Under the pieces are notes generated by a model. The model did not search any database and was not told the origin of the DNA. It was given only the letters and a program-made list of their open reading frames with translations. A stretch of DNA of 15,159 bases, taken from positions 1 to 15,159 of the forward strand of contig CAZNQW010000086.1 in assembly GCA_964575225.1 (NCBI GenBank). Reading direction: 5' to 3'. The stretch comes from CAZNQW01 sp964575225. Lineage in GTDB: Bacteria; Chloroflexota; Anaerolineae; JAAYZQ01. The position numbers and the translations under genes are program-made. This document shows positions 1 through 8,700 of the stretch, one piece after another (position 1 is the stretch's first letter; every line of letters begins with the position of its first letter).

Positions 1-34
1 GGGCAGTTGAGGTTCTTCTCCTTGCCACTGCTCG

Positions 35-82
35 TGGCGGATAACAATCCGCCAGCTTGGGTGGTGGGAGGGTGGCAGGCAG
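35..82 (-). terminator. C-rich stretch and hairpin after the last gene
   Basis: On the minus strand the last stop is followed by about 28 bases that are rich in C and poor in G (55-82). A perfect eight-base-pair stem with a four-base loop comes next, TGGCGGAT-TGTT-ATCCGCCA (35-54). No run of U follows, so this is not a canonical intrinsic terminator. The C-rich stretch resembles a Rho loading site, and the stem could protect the 3' end. Assignment as the operon end is inference. Confidence 0.4.
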
Positions 83-814
83 CTAAAAGCCGGGCAAGAC
101 CCTTACCATATCCCAGCCATCCCCCTGCCGCTGGAGTGCAAAAGCAGGGTGACGGCGAAGGTCATCGATGCTCACTGCAAGACGAAAGGGAAACAGCTCC
201 GGCAGCCGCAACAGGTCGGCAAAGGGCATTTCTTCCGCAGGGTGGGCAAACAAGGCGCAGGCGAGCAACCAGACCTGCAGGTCCGGGCGACTGGCCCCGA
301 GAACGTGAGGTGATGGTGCATAGGTCGAGCGCAAGCTTGAAGGCACGAGCAGCCCCCAATCGCGTAGAGAAAACATGGCGCGTTCTACAGCCTTGGACAG
401 GGAGCCCAATTCGCCGCGCTCGGTGATCAACCGTTCCTTCACCATCGCCGGCGTGATGGCGCGCTCCCGCCGGCCGAGCTGCCCAACCGTGGCGGCCACC
501 TCGCGGAAGAAGGGATAGGCTATCAGTGTTAGCCCGTAGTGCAGCCACAACCGGTCGTCCACAACGGACAGCGTCTCGAAGAAACCCAAGGCGTCCCGGT
601 GCAGACCGGGAGCAAGCTCGGCACTCTTGCCCCAGATGTTGATGAGAATATCTATGGCCTTGCGGCGGTTTTCATCGCTCGTGATGTCCTGTTTGAGCAC
701 AGGATCGAGGCGGGCTCGAATCTCGGCCAGGTCGCCTGTCTCGGCCCGGAAGGCGGCCGCGGCATCGAGCCAGGAGCGAAAGATGTTTCGATTAAAGCCG
801 ATTCCTTTGTCCAT
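83..814 (-). CDS. Probable BrxA-type winged-helix protein closing the BREX operon
   Basis: A 243-residue soluble, mostly helical protein with no signal peptide or membrane segment. I do not recognise it by a clear motif. The layout is compatible with BrxA (DUF1819): an N-terminal helical part with DITSDENRRKAIDILINIWG (about 43-62), then DRLWLHYGLTLIAYPFFREV (about 87-106), then a winged-helix-like segment ITPAMVKERLITER...SLSKAVERAMFSLRDWGLL (about 120-156). The segment resembles the BrxA arrangement of a RLFFEFMYEVY-type helix followed by a helix-turn-helix ending in GLL. BrxA of BREX binds DNA, and in type 3 brxA is the last gene, after pglZ. The ATG at 814 follows the pglZ stop by two bases and has no strong Shine-Dalgarno of its own, so translation is probably coupled. 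The remaining doubt is that the protein is longer than usual BrxA and very diverged. It could be another DNA-binding adaptor. Confidence 0.5.
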   Translation of the reverse strand: MDKGIGFNRNIFRSWLDAAAAFRAETGDLAEIRARLDPVLKQDITSDENRRKAIDILINIWGKSAELAPGLHRDALGFFETLSVVDDRLWLHYGLTLIAYPFFREVAATVGQLGRRERAITPAMVKERLITERGELGSLSKAVERAMFSLRDWGLLVPSSLRSTYAPSPHVLGASRPDLQVWLLACALFAHPAEEMPFADLLRLPELFPFRLAVSIDDLRRHPAFALQRQGDGWDMVRVLPGF

Positions 815-816
815 GC

Positions 817-2754
817 TCAGGCCAATGTGATGGTCACCAGAGGGACCACGACCTCATCCAGGGTGGGACCGCCGTGGGTGACGACGATCTCGTCGGCCAG
901 GGCAAAGGCCTGCCGTCCCTGGGGCATCAACACCCACGCGCTCTCTGGCAGCAGGCCATCCTGGCTCCAGAGGATCGTCTGGGCAAAGGCGCTCTGCACG
1001 TTGGCGGCGGCCTGCCGGTTGTCATAGATACGGGCGCGCTTGCCCCGCGTTTGCACGGTGAGTCCCTCCGAGGGCTGCCCTATGCCCTGAACCTCGACGT
1101 GGCCGTGGTCGCTGGCGACGTACAGAGTAAAACCCTGTGCCAGCAGGCTGACGATCACGTCTTCGAGCTTCTTGCCGTAACTACCCAGCCAGAGGCGCAG
1201 AGAAGCCTGGAAATCGGCGGCGCCCAGGCTGGTGTTATGAACCATATCATCGATCTTGCGGTCTGTCAAGCAAACGGCCTGGAGGCGAATGTTCTCCAAT
1301 TCCGCCGGAGGCCCGGCGGGGTCGAGGGCGAGGTGGAGGCAGGCACATGCTTCGGCAGGAAGCCCCTGCTGCCCCCAAAAGACGGACCACAGCCTGGCTT
1401 CGTTGCGGCTCGTGGGCCAAGGGGGAAGGTCCGCCGGGCGAAGACCGCCGACCAGGGCATGGCGGGAAACAGCGGTGATGGTGGGGATCTGGGCCAGCAG
1501 GAGTTGTTCCTGGAAACGCCAATTGGGATGGCGAGCGCGCCACGTTGGGCCGATCAGCGTCCAGTCCTCCAGAGACAGGCCGTCGAGGACGAGCAAGGCG
1601 ATCCGGTCGGCCTGGCCCTGACGCTGTTGGTAGGCCAGGTAGTGGGGCACGTGGTGGAGGTGGTGCGGCACGGGCAGCCGCGGCCCGCCCAGGGGCGCGG
1701 AGCGCCGCTGGAGCCAGCGCAGGAACGCGGCATCCAAATGCGCTTCGATTCCCCGGCAGGCTACCTGCCCGGCCTCGTCCAGTCTGACGTCGGCCTCGTG
1801 GCGAAGGGTATTCAGCTCGGCCCAGGCGCGGGCGATGTTCTGCCACTCCTCCCAGCGCGCCTCCGATGGATCGGTTTCCAGGTGTCCTGCCAGGGTGCTC
1901 AACAGCTCGGCCAGGCGGCGCGGCCGGCGATCCTCATCCGGCTCCAGAAGGGCGGGCCGCGCCCAGCGGGGCAATCTCTGGGGGTTCTCTACGGCGAGTG
2001 GTTCCAGGGTGCCGCTGCGCACCAGGCCGGACACGGCATCCTGCAGAGCGCCGTCCCCTTCGAAGGGCAAGAGATAGTGGATGGGCGCTTCGCTCAGGAG
2101 TTGGCCCGTCTGTTGTTGCACGTAGGCCAGCCACTGTTGTGTCACAAAGCTGGCGAATGCCTCGTGATCCGTTAGCATCTCTTTCAGGGGCCATGCAGTG
2201 TAGGCAGGGTTTGATCTCAAGCACTCCAGCAGGTGGGCGCTTGGCAGAGGTGGCATGGGATCGGCTTGCCGGTGGTAGCCGTCAAGCCAGGCGATGAAGC
2301 GGGCCGGCTGGTGCAGTGTATCAAGATCGGCGGCAAAGGCATGGCGCAGGACATGGACGATGGTCGCCCGCTGGCCCAGACGGCGCGGCGCGGGTGGAGA
2401 TTGAGCCAGCCGCCAGCGCTGTGCCGGCGATAGGGTGCGCACGACGGGATAGGCCAGATTGGGGAAGAAGGTGTGCAGCGCAAGGGTGACGTGATGGCCC
2501 TGCTGCCAGAGGTCGTAGGGCAGCTCCTCCAATAGGCCGGGGGTGACGATGATCAGGGGACGGTCGATGCTAAACGGGCGCGCGGACTCGACCCGCTGGC
2601 GCAAATGGATTGGATCGTATTCATCCAACAAGGCCAAGCCGCGATCGGCCAGCGCTGCCAACACGTGCTCGTCGGCCAGGACCCCGTCCGGGTCGCTGGC
2701 GAGGATGAGAGAGTGTGTGTGAGGCGGGAACTGGGAGAGAACGGCATTCAGCAT
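817..2754 (-). CDS. pglZ: PglZ, BREX alkaline-phosphatase-superfamily protein
   Basis: A 645-residue protein with a C-terminal PglZ domain, the hallmark gene of BREX. The PglZ fold is that of metal-dependent alkaline phosphatases and phosphodiesterases. Its chemistry in defence has been reported as nuclease or phosphodiesterase activity for some members. The expected motifs are all here: metal-ligand strand LLVLDGLS with Asp391, nucleophile region IPTITAVSRHAL (about 423-434), VASDHGH (547-552, with Asp549, His550 and His552) and THGGPTLDEVVVPLV (about 626-640, with His627). KIDDMVHNTS (about 500-509) is also typical. The N-terminal 380 residues are the diverged half that likely docks partners. 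Length is within the 600-900 range of the family. The ATG at 2754 has AAAGGA about 13 bases upstream, a weak site. Its stop lies two bases before the next start, so the two genes are surely co-translated. The active site looks intact. Confidence 0.94.
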   Translation of the reverse strand: MLNAVLSQFPPHTHSLILASDPDGVLADEHVLAALADRGLALLDEYDPIHLRQRVESARPFSIDRPLIIVTPGLLEELPYDLWQQGHHVTLALHTFFPNLAYPVVRTLSPAQRWRLAQSPPAPRRLGQRATIVHVLRHAFAADLDTLHQPARFIAWLDGYHRQADPMPPLPSAHLLECLRSNPAYTAWPLKEMLTDHEAFASFVTQQWLAYVQQQTGQLLSEAPIHYLLPFEGDGALQDAVSGLVRSGTLEPLAVENPQRLPRWARPALLEPDEDRRPRRLAELLSTLAGHLETDPSEARWEEWQNIARAWAELNTLRHEADVRLDEAGQVACRGIEAHLDAAFLRWLQRRSAPLGGPRLPVPHHLHHVPHYLAYQQRQGQADRIALLVLDGLSLEDWTLIGPTWRARHPNWRFQEQLLLAQIPTITAVSRHALVGGLRPADLPPWPTSRNEARLWSVFWGQQGLPAEACACLHLALDPAGPPAELENIRLQAVCLTDRKIDDMVHNTSLGAADFQASLRLWLGSYGKKLEDVIVSLLAQGFTLYVASDHGHVEVQGIGQPSEGLTVQTRGKRARIYDNRQAAANVQSAFAQTILWSQDGLLPESAWVLMPQGRQAFALADEIVVTHGGPTLDEVVVPLVTITLA

Positions 2755-2771
2755 ACTACGCCCGCATTCCT

Positions 2772-2999
2772 TTACTGAGGTTCGCCCGAGTCGTTGGCAG
2801 CATCACGTCTCGTGGGAGATATAGACCTGATCATCCCTGGAACGGACAAAGATCCATGCGATGAGTTTCGAAAAAAAAACGGTAAGAAGGTGGCCATTTG
2901 AGCCAATCGTGCTTCTCGTCGCGTCTGGCGCAGGGTTCGGAAGCTGACGGCGAGCAATTTCATTCGCTCTGTTTTGGAAAGGTAATGTTCGCTGGTCAT
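2772..2999 (-). CDS. Small uncharacterised frame between pglX and pglZ, possible slippage site
   Basis: A 75-codon frame that I do not recognise. Its ATG overlaps the pglX stop as ATGA, the usual sign of translational coupling, and GAGAG lies just upstream. The first 40 residues are basic and helical (KTERMKLLAVSF, then RTLRQTRREARLAQ). The reading then crosses nine consecutive T residues on the coding strand (2871-2879). In the unshifted frame the rest looks unlike a folded protein (RNSSHGSLSVPGM...). Re-reading one T gives SKLIAWIFVRSRDDQVYISH and ends at a TGA at 2803-2805, making a 65-residue product that looks more natural, with a hydrophobic stretch. This could be a genuine small protein with slippage, a frameshifted remnant, or a sequencing error in the homopolymer. 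It could also be untranslated spacer. Confidence 0.35.
   Translation of the reverse strand: MTSEHYLSKTERMKLLAVSFRTLRQTRREARLAQMATFLPFFFRNSSHGSLSVPGMIRSISPTRRDAANDSGEPQ
2871..2879. repeat. Nine-base A/T homopolymer
   Basis: Nine A on the plus strand, nine T on the coding strand, inside the small frame between pglX and pglZ. Such a run is prone to replication slippage, to transcriptional slippage and to sequencing error. Here it separates two reading frames of the small protein. Confidence 0.85.
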
Positions 3000-5719
3000 T
3001 TGCTTGCTCTCAACGCGGCGTTGTCATAGTACATCAACAGATCCGGATCTTCTTGCAACACCCGTTCCGGCAGCCGCTTGGCCACGTGGACGATGGTGGC
3101 ATAGTCGCGGCGATGCCAGGCGTCGGCAAAGCCGGCGCGAACCGCCTCGGTGCGGAACTGGCGCAGGCGGCCTCGCCCCTCGACGTAGCGGGCGAACTCG
3201 CGGAGCAGGGCGCGCTGGCGCAGCTTTTCCAGGTCGCTGGCCCGGTTGGGATCGGGCACGTACCAGCGCTCCTGGCCGTCCTGGAGAAAGCTCTGTTCCA
3301 GGACCTCGCTCAGCTCGGGCAGGGCTTCGTAGGGCGCCTGGTGGAGCTGGCGCAGGAACTGTGGCTGGATCTCCTGATAGGTCTGGGGTCGGCCGCCGGT
3401 GGCAGGGTCCAACTGCTGGCGCAGCCAGCGGATGCAGCTCTTCTCGTCGCTGACAAAGAGAGCGAGCTGGGCCACCTCGCCGGCCTGGAGGCGGGCGCGA
3501 TCGTACTCGGGCGCCTGCTCGGACAGAAAGTACATGCCGTCCCGCTCGACGAATCGCTCTCGGAGCCCGGCGTGGAACTCGGCGGCGGAGAGGGGCACTG
3601 TGGCCCCACGCTGGATGTGAAAGGCGACCATGCGGTCGTAGAGCAGATCGGACTGTCGCTCGGCGACGACCTCCAGCTTACCGTCCTGCGGGACGACCAC
3701 GGGCACCTGGGCCAGGTGGTGGCGGACAAAAGTCCAGGCGCCGTCGGGGGTGCCAGCCTGCCGCTGGAAACAGCGCTCAACCCCGGTGCGCGGTTTGTAG
3801 GCCGAGATGACCAGGTCCTGCCTGGCAGCACTGCTGGCCGTAGCCTGGCGGTAGGAGCGCTGCTTCTTGTCCAGCACCCGCACATCGGCCACGACAAAGC
3901 CGACGGACAGGAGCGCTTCCTGGATGGCGTTCCAGACGGCATTGTGGCTGTTGTGGAACTCGACGGTCATCCAGCGGCCGGGCTTGAGGCAGCGGAAGAA
4001 GCTGCGGAAGGCATTGCGCATCAGCTCCTGGTAGTCTTGCAGCGTCTTCTTCTTGGCCTGGTCGATGATGGCCTCCGGCCCGCTGTCGGTGCGCACGCCG
4101 TGCCACGATTCGACGATATAGTTGAGGTCGGCGTAATAGATGTTCTCCCCAAATGGTGGGTCGGTAAAGATATAGTCCACGCTGTTCTCCGGGGCTGGGG
4201 CAGCGGCGGCTGACTGGGTGGCGATGGCCACGCTGCCGGCCTGGTGGTGAAAGCCGGAGAAGGCACTCACCAGGCGCTCGACTTTGCCGTCCAAGATGTA
4301 CCAGGGCGACACTTCGGAGATGAGCGACGAGATGTAGTACACGCCTGTCAAGTAGCGGTTGACTTGTGAGAAATGGGTCGGCCCATAGCGGTTTTGTAGG
4401 GACATGCCCGAGATTGCTTGTTCCACAGCAAAAAGGACAAAGGCTCGCAGCCGTGGATTGGAGACGGCGGCTGCTTTTTTCCAAAGGGCGCTCAGGGCAT
4501 GGCTGGGGCGGGGCAGGAACAGGTGGTGCAGGTGGGTCACGCCCTTTGGCGCGAGCCGGCTGCCGTGATACATCCGGGCAATGGGCAGTGGATTGGAGGG
4601 CAGGCCCTCGGGCACGCTCAAAGCCTCAATGCGCGCCAGTACCTCGCGATCGTGTTCACCGAGAGTTTTCGAGTGTTTGGTGCGCCCAACCTTGTACTCG
4701 ATGAATGCTGGCTGGAGCTTTAGGCGCTCAACTGTCTTGCCCAGGATCGGATCAAAGGTGGTGACCAGGTTTCGATCGAGATTACGCTTGCCCAGCAGCG
4801 TGCTGCAATGCGGGCAAGCAAATTCATCCTTAACCCGCTTGGTCTCCGGGTCCAGGGCCTCGTCCAAAAAAACGACCTCACTGCTGCACTGGGGGCAAAA
4901 GAACACCTCGCTCCAGACGACATAGTTGATGCGCGCCTTCACCCGGTGCGGGTGGTCGCAGCGGGGGTGCCATGTCTCGTACATCCAACCGATCTCTTCT
5001 TGCAGCTCGCGCAGGATGCGCCGCGCCTCCCGCCCGAACGCGGCAGCGTCCAGGGGCGTGTTATAGTTGTAGGCGATAAAGGTTGCTGCCGGTGAGAGGT
5101 CGACCAGCAGTGCCTTGCGCCCTCCCAGGCGGGAGATGGCCTCGTCGCCGTCGTAGATCAGCCCCTCCTCATCCACGCGATAACCAAGTTCGCCCACCTC
5201 GCCGCGGTCGGCGCACAGTTGGGCAGCCACGCCGGTCATGCCGGTGCCGCAAAAGCCGTCGAGCACGACGTCGCCGGGGTCGGTGTAGTGCAGGATGTAG
5301 CGCATCACGGCCTTGTGAGGGACCTTGGTATGGTAGCCGTGCGCGCTGTAAATCGCTCCGCCCTTGCCCTCGCTGACGTCGCTGGCAAAGGGCTCGCGTT
5401 GGTACACAGGGCGGCGGCCATTGCCATTGCCGTTGCCGTTGTCATCGCTGTCATCGGGCAAGTTGAGCGTCTGGCGCAGCTGGGTCCGCTCGGCCTGCCA
5501 TCCTTGCAGGATCTCGGGCAAGAAGGGGTTGGGGCAGGCGGTGTAGTAGGGTGGATCGGACAGGGCCAGGATCGCTTCGTCATCGCCCAGGGGAAAACCT
5601 TCGATGGCCCGGAAGGCCGGGTCCTGGAGGTGCTGGCGGTAGGCGGTGCGCTCGTCGCCATCGTCGTCCGCTTGGTTCGGCTTGAGCTGGGTGTGATCAA
5701 GGGGCAGTTGTTCTGTCAT
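2996..5719 (-). CDS. pglX: BREX DNA methyltransferase (PglX/PglXI type), zinc-ribbon containing
   Basis: A SAM-dependent DNA methyltransferase of 907 residues, probably making N6-adenine. In BREX the methyltransferase marks host DNA as self. SAM-binding motif I is VVLDGFCGTG (about residues 151-160). A catalytic-type YIFTDPPFGENIYYAD lies at about 516-531. An additional SDPPYYTACPNPF sits near the N-terminus (about 54-66). A zinc ribbon of two CxxC pairs, CPQC (about 275-278) and CPHC (about 302-305), falls within the long stretch between motif I and DPPFG. The C-terminal 300 residues lack catalytic motifs and could hold target recognition. The frame opens upstream to a TTG at 5761 that overlaps the helicase gene. 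I prefer the ATG at 5719, because GGAG (5726-5729) lies six bases before it, and this leaves a 28-base gap. The stop overlaps the next small frame as ATGA. The methyltransferase call is firm; the exact BREX subtype is inferred from neighbours. Confidence 0.9.
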   Translation of the reverse strand: MTEQLPLDHTQLKPNQADDDGDERTAYRQHLQDPAFRAIEGFPLGDDEAILALSDPPYYTACPNPFLPEILQGWQAERTQLRQTLNLPDDSDDNGNGNGNGRRPVYQREPFASDVSEGKGGAIYSAHGYHTKVPHKAVMRYILHYTDPGDVVLDGFCGTGMTGVAAQLCADRGEVGELGYRVDEEGLIYDGDEAISRLGGRKALLVDLSPAATFIAYNYNTPLDAAAFGREARRILRELQEEIGWMYETWHPRCDHPHRVKARINYVVWSEVFFCPQCSSEVVFLDEALDPETKRVKDEFACPHCSTLLGKRNLDRNLVTTFDPILGKTVERLKLQPAFIEYKVGRTKHSKTLGEHDREVLARIEALSVPEGLPSNPLPIARMYHGSRLAPKGVTHLHHLFLPRPSHALSALWKKAAAVSNPRLRAFVLFAVEQAISGMSLQNRYGPTHFSQVNRYLTGVYYISSLISEVSPWYILDGKVERLVSAFSGFHHQAGSVAIATQSAAAAPAPENSVDYIFTDPPFGENIYYADLNYIVESWHGVRTDSGPEAIIDQAKKKTLQDYQELMRNAFRSFFRCLKPGRWMTVEFHNSHNAVWNAIQEALLSVGFVVADVRVLDKKQRSYRQATASSAARQDLVISAYKPRTGVERCFQRQAGTPDGAWTFVRHHLAQVPVVVPQDGKLEVVAERQSDLLYDRMVAFHIQRGATVPLSAAEFHAGLRERFVERDGMYFLSEQAPEYDRARLQAGEVAQLALFVSDEKSCIRWLRQQLDPATGGRPQTYQEIQPQFLRQLHQAPYEALPELSEVLEQSFLQDGQERWYVPDPNRASDLEKLRQRALLREFARYVEGRGRLRQFRTEAVRAGFADAWHRRDYATIVHVAKRLPERVLQEDPDLLMYYDNAALRASK
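5417..5440. repeat. Four hexanucleotide repeats coding for (Asn-Gly)4 in pglX
   Basis: Four tandem six-base units, GCCATT twice then GCCGTT twice on the plus strand, encode NGNGNGNG in the methyltransferase between the N-terminal DPPYY region and motif I. The unit is a multiple of three, so a change in copy number would lengthen or shorten a flexible linker without breaking the frame. Confidence 0.75.
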
Positions 5720-5725
5720 GGGCCG

Positions 5726-5729
5726 CTCC
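5726..5729 (-). promoter_or_regulatory. Ribosome binding site that sets the pglX start
   Basis: GGAG on the minus strand, six bases before the ATG at 5719. It argues for this start over the TTG at 5761, which has no such site and would overlap the helicase gene by 14 bases. Confidence 0.65.
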
Positions 5730-5747
5730 ACAAGATATTTGCGCGTG

Positions 5748-8700
5748 TCATTGAAAAGCAATTTTGGCCTTTTGCCACCATATCTCGAACTCGTCTGCCG
5801 TCACGCTCGATGGGAGGAACTCGGCCAACCTGGCTACTTCCTCGTAAATGTTCTTGATTGGCGGCATATTTACCGCATGGCCGGCTGAGAACAAGAAACG
5901 ATCATGCGGTGGCGGATCGTCGCGATCGTACGCAAGCAAAGCCAGTTCTAGTTTGACGCCCTGCGTTGCCAATTGACGTTTGAGTGGCGTAATGGCCTTT
6001 TTTGTGATGCAGAGAGGTTGGTCTTTGCGGTTTTCCCAGAACATTTCGCTGGTTAGCAGTCGCAACTGGCGAATTCGTGCACTTGAGCCGGCAAGCGCAA
6101 GGGCCAGAGCGTCCAGCGCGTCAACGCTCATGTAGGGGTCGTACCACCATATGTAGTCCTGGCAGGAGGCAAGCAGGCGACGCAAGGTCATCCGGTTCGA
6201 ATAGGGGGCGTCTTGTAGTAATGCCCTGCCCTGCCCGATGTGAAACGGCTCCTCTTCCTTGCTGAGTGGCTGAAATAGAGGCAGTTGGTCCGGGTCAGCA
6301 AGTACGCGGCCCAACTCCTCGGCGTACGTGGCAAGTTTGCGATAGTGAGATGGCTCGGGCAACCTCTTAAAGAAGCGATGATCGCCCACTACGAGCAGCG
6401 ACAAACGAGCGCGAGTCACAGCTACGTTCAAGAGGTTGGGGCTTTCAGACATGAACCGGAAGCTCTTCTCGGGCAGGTGCTCTGTGGCAACCGCGCTAAA
6501 GATCATCACGTCGCGCTCGTCACCTTGATAGGTATGGATCGTGCCGACAAGCACGCGGCCCTCAGGTATACGCAGCCGCTCCACCAATTTACGGAGCCGA
6601 TCTGCCTGTCCCCGGAACGGGGTGACAATGCCGATATCGGCGTTGCTCATACCAAAACGGTCCAGGTGCTGCACGAGATTGACCAGAAGGGGCTCAATGG
6701 TTTGCTCCTCCTGATGGTTGACGATCTGTCCCGAACTAGTGCGCTCTGAGACGCCCCTAACGTCGACCCAGTACACCCCACAGCCTCGTGCCAAGAAAGC
6801 GGCCGGAACACGAGATAGATCGGTGTTGATTTTGAGGTAACCGTAGAAGTTCCTATCTGCGAACTGGATGATCTCTTTATGGGAACGGTAGTGCTCATCC
6901 AGCTTGATCTGGCCAGGCTTGCCACCAGTGCTGGCGGCAGCCAGATCGAAAAGGGACTTGTCTCGATAACTGAAGTGTAGTCCGATCGGTCCGTGTGCCG
7001 ACAGAGATGCGTTAATTGATCTGGGCAAAGTTGCGATGTGCCGCAGTTGATTCTCGTCGCCAATGACTACAATTCGCTTGGCCCGAAATAATAGGGGCAA
7101 TGCAGAAGGTATGTCACACTGAGAAGCTTCGTCAATTACGACGATATCAAAGATGCCTGGCCTGAGAGGAAGGTCTTGTGTGGAAAGATTTGTCGTGGAC
7201 CAGATGGGAAACAGCTTGAGCACAGCCTCAAAGTTCTGCTCGGCCTGTTGCTTATACGCCCGGAAGCTTGTTCTCACGTTCCCGGTCAGAGCCTGGATTG
7301 CATCGAGATAACGATCGGTGGACGAGATAGACTCGGGGTCAAGCTTGCTTGCGACCTCTTTCCATTGTTCCTCGAGGATCTGCCCTGCCATGGAGTTTCG
7401 ATGCTCAATGCATCGGTTCAGCTCGGCCCGGGCATCCTCCAGGCTGGGGAGCGCCTTCAGCTTTTGGCCAGTCGCGGCCAGATTCGAGTTTACCATCCAC
7501 ACTTGTAAGACCAGCAACCACCGCTTTAGATTCTGCAAGAGATGGTCGGGCGAAACGTATTCACGGACTCCGGCCAGTCCGGGCAAATAATCGGGATCTT
7601 GGCTGGCTTGGCTAATTGCTCGGGCCAGTGCTCTGCTGGCCATCTGGTTCTTCAGTAGGAGATTCTCGGCGCGAAGCTGTAACTGCCCCCATTGATCCAG
7701 ACATGCTGCCAGTTCCGCCTGGAGCGGAGCCAGCGCTGACAGCGCTGATTCTACCAGCTCGTGAGAGTATGGGATGGCGGACAGGTCAGCATCTGTGCGC
7801 AATTTGGAGGGGACTCGGGCGTATAGCTCTTCCAGCTCGGTCTCTCCCTGCTGTAGTTCCTGTTGTGCCGTTTGAAGTGTGTGAGCCGCCTCAATCGCCT
7901 TCGAGAACTGCTGCCAGGCGTTGATCAAGTCCTCCAATGCTGCGGGGGAAACGTCTTGTGCTACAGATGGTCCTTCATGGTGGCGGCCCAAGGTGAGGTT
8001 CAGGAGCTTGCAGCACAAGTGCTTTGGCGCAGGATGCCTTTTCTGCAGATCATCGAGAGCCCGCGTGATGACGGTGTATTTGGAAGCAATGGCGTCATAG
8101 TGCTCCTGAGCCGCACCCAGTTCCTGGATGAGGGATGCTTCCAGTGGAGCAACTGGCCAGGTGCCCTCAAGCATCGAGGCGCAGATTGCCTTTGGTAGAC
8201 CTCGAAATGCACGGTAAAGTTTCTTTTCGGCCGTGCGTAGGTCGGCCGAGACCTCAGCGATCTCGACTCGGATCTGCTCCGAATAGATCCGGCGCTGTTG
8301 GGCTGTATGGTTCCTGCGAGCGGTAAGCCAGACAGCCTTGGTAAAACACGTTCTTTCGTGTACAAACGTCGTCCATGCGCCGAAGGGGGCATCCTTAGAA
8401 GGTTGCTCTTCCTCTTGCACGATGCCCACCTTCACCAGAGAGGGGACCAACACTCCGAACTGGCGGACCAGACGCCGTGTTGTCCAGCCACGAGAAGTGA
8501 TCTGTCGAAGCCTCTCTCCCAGTGTCAGTCGTCCTTCCAGAACACGCGCGCACCACTTGTCCAGGGATGCCAGTTGTGCGCTCGTTATTTCCCACGTCTT
8601 GGGGTTCTCGCGCTCTGCCGCGGCTTCGATTTCGGTGATGAGTGCTGCAGGAACCTCGGCACGGGCTGCCCGTACCTCCTGCTCGAGTTCAGCCAGCATT

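Noticed and set aside
35..54. Hairpin as an intrinsic terminator or inverted repeat end of a mobile element
   Set aside because: No U-run follows it, and no matching copy is seen at the other edge of the window; kept only as a possible Rho-type end.
874..2175. 433-codon plus-strand open frame opposite pglZ
   Set aside because: It lies wholly antisense to pglZ, whose motifs are intact; the frame has no recognisable domain and is expected from high G+C.
3053..4213. 386-codon plus-strand open frame opposite pglX
   Set aside because: Antisense to the methyltransferase and without any domain; composition is G/V/L/A-rich as in shadow frames.
5720..5761. TTG start at 5761 for pglX
   Set aside because: It would overlap the helicase end and has no Shine-Dalgarno; the ATG at 5719 has GGAG at six bases.
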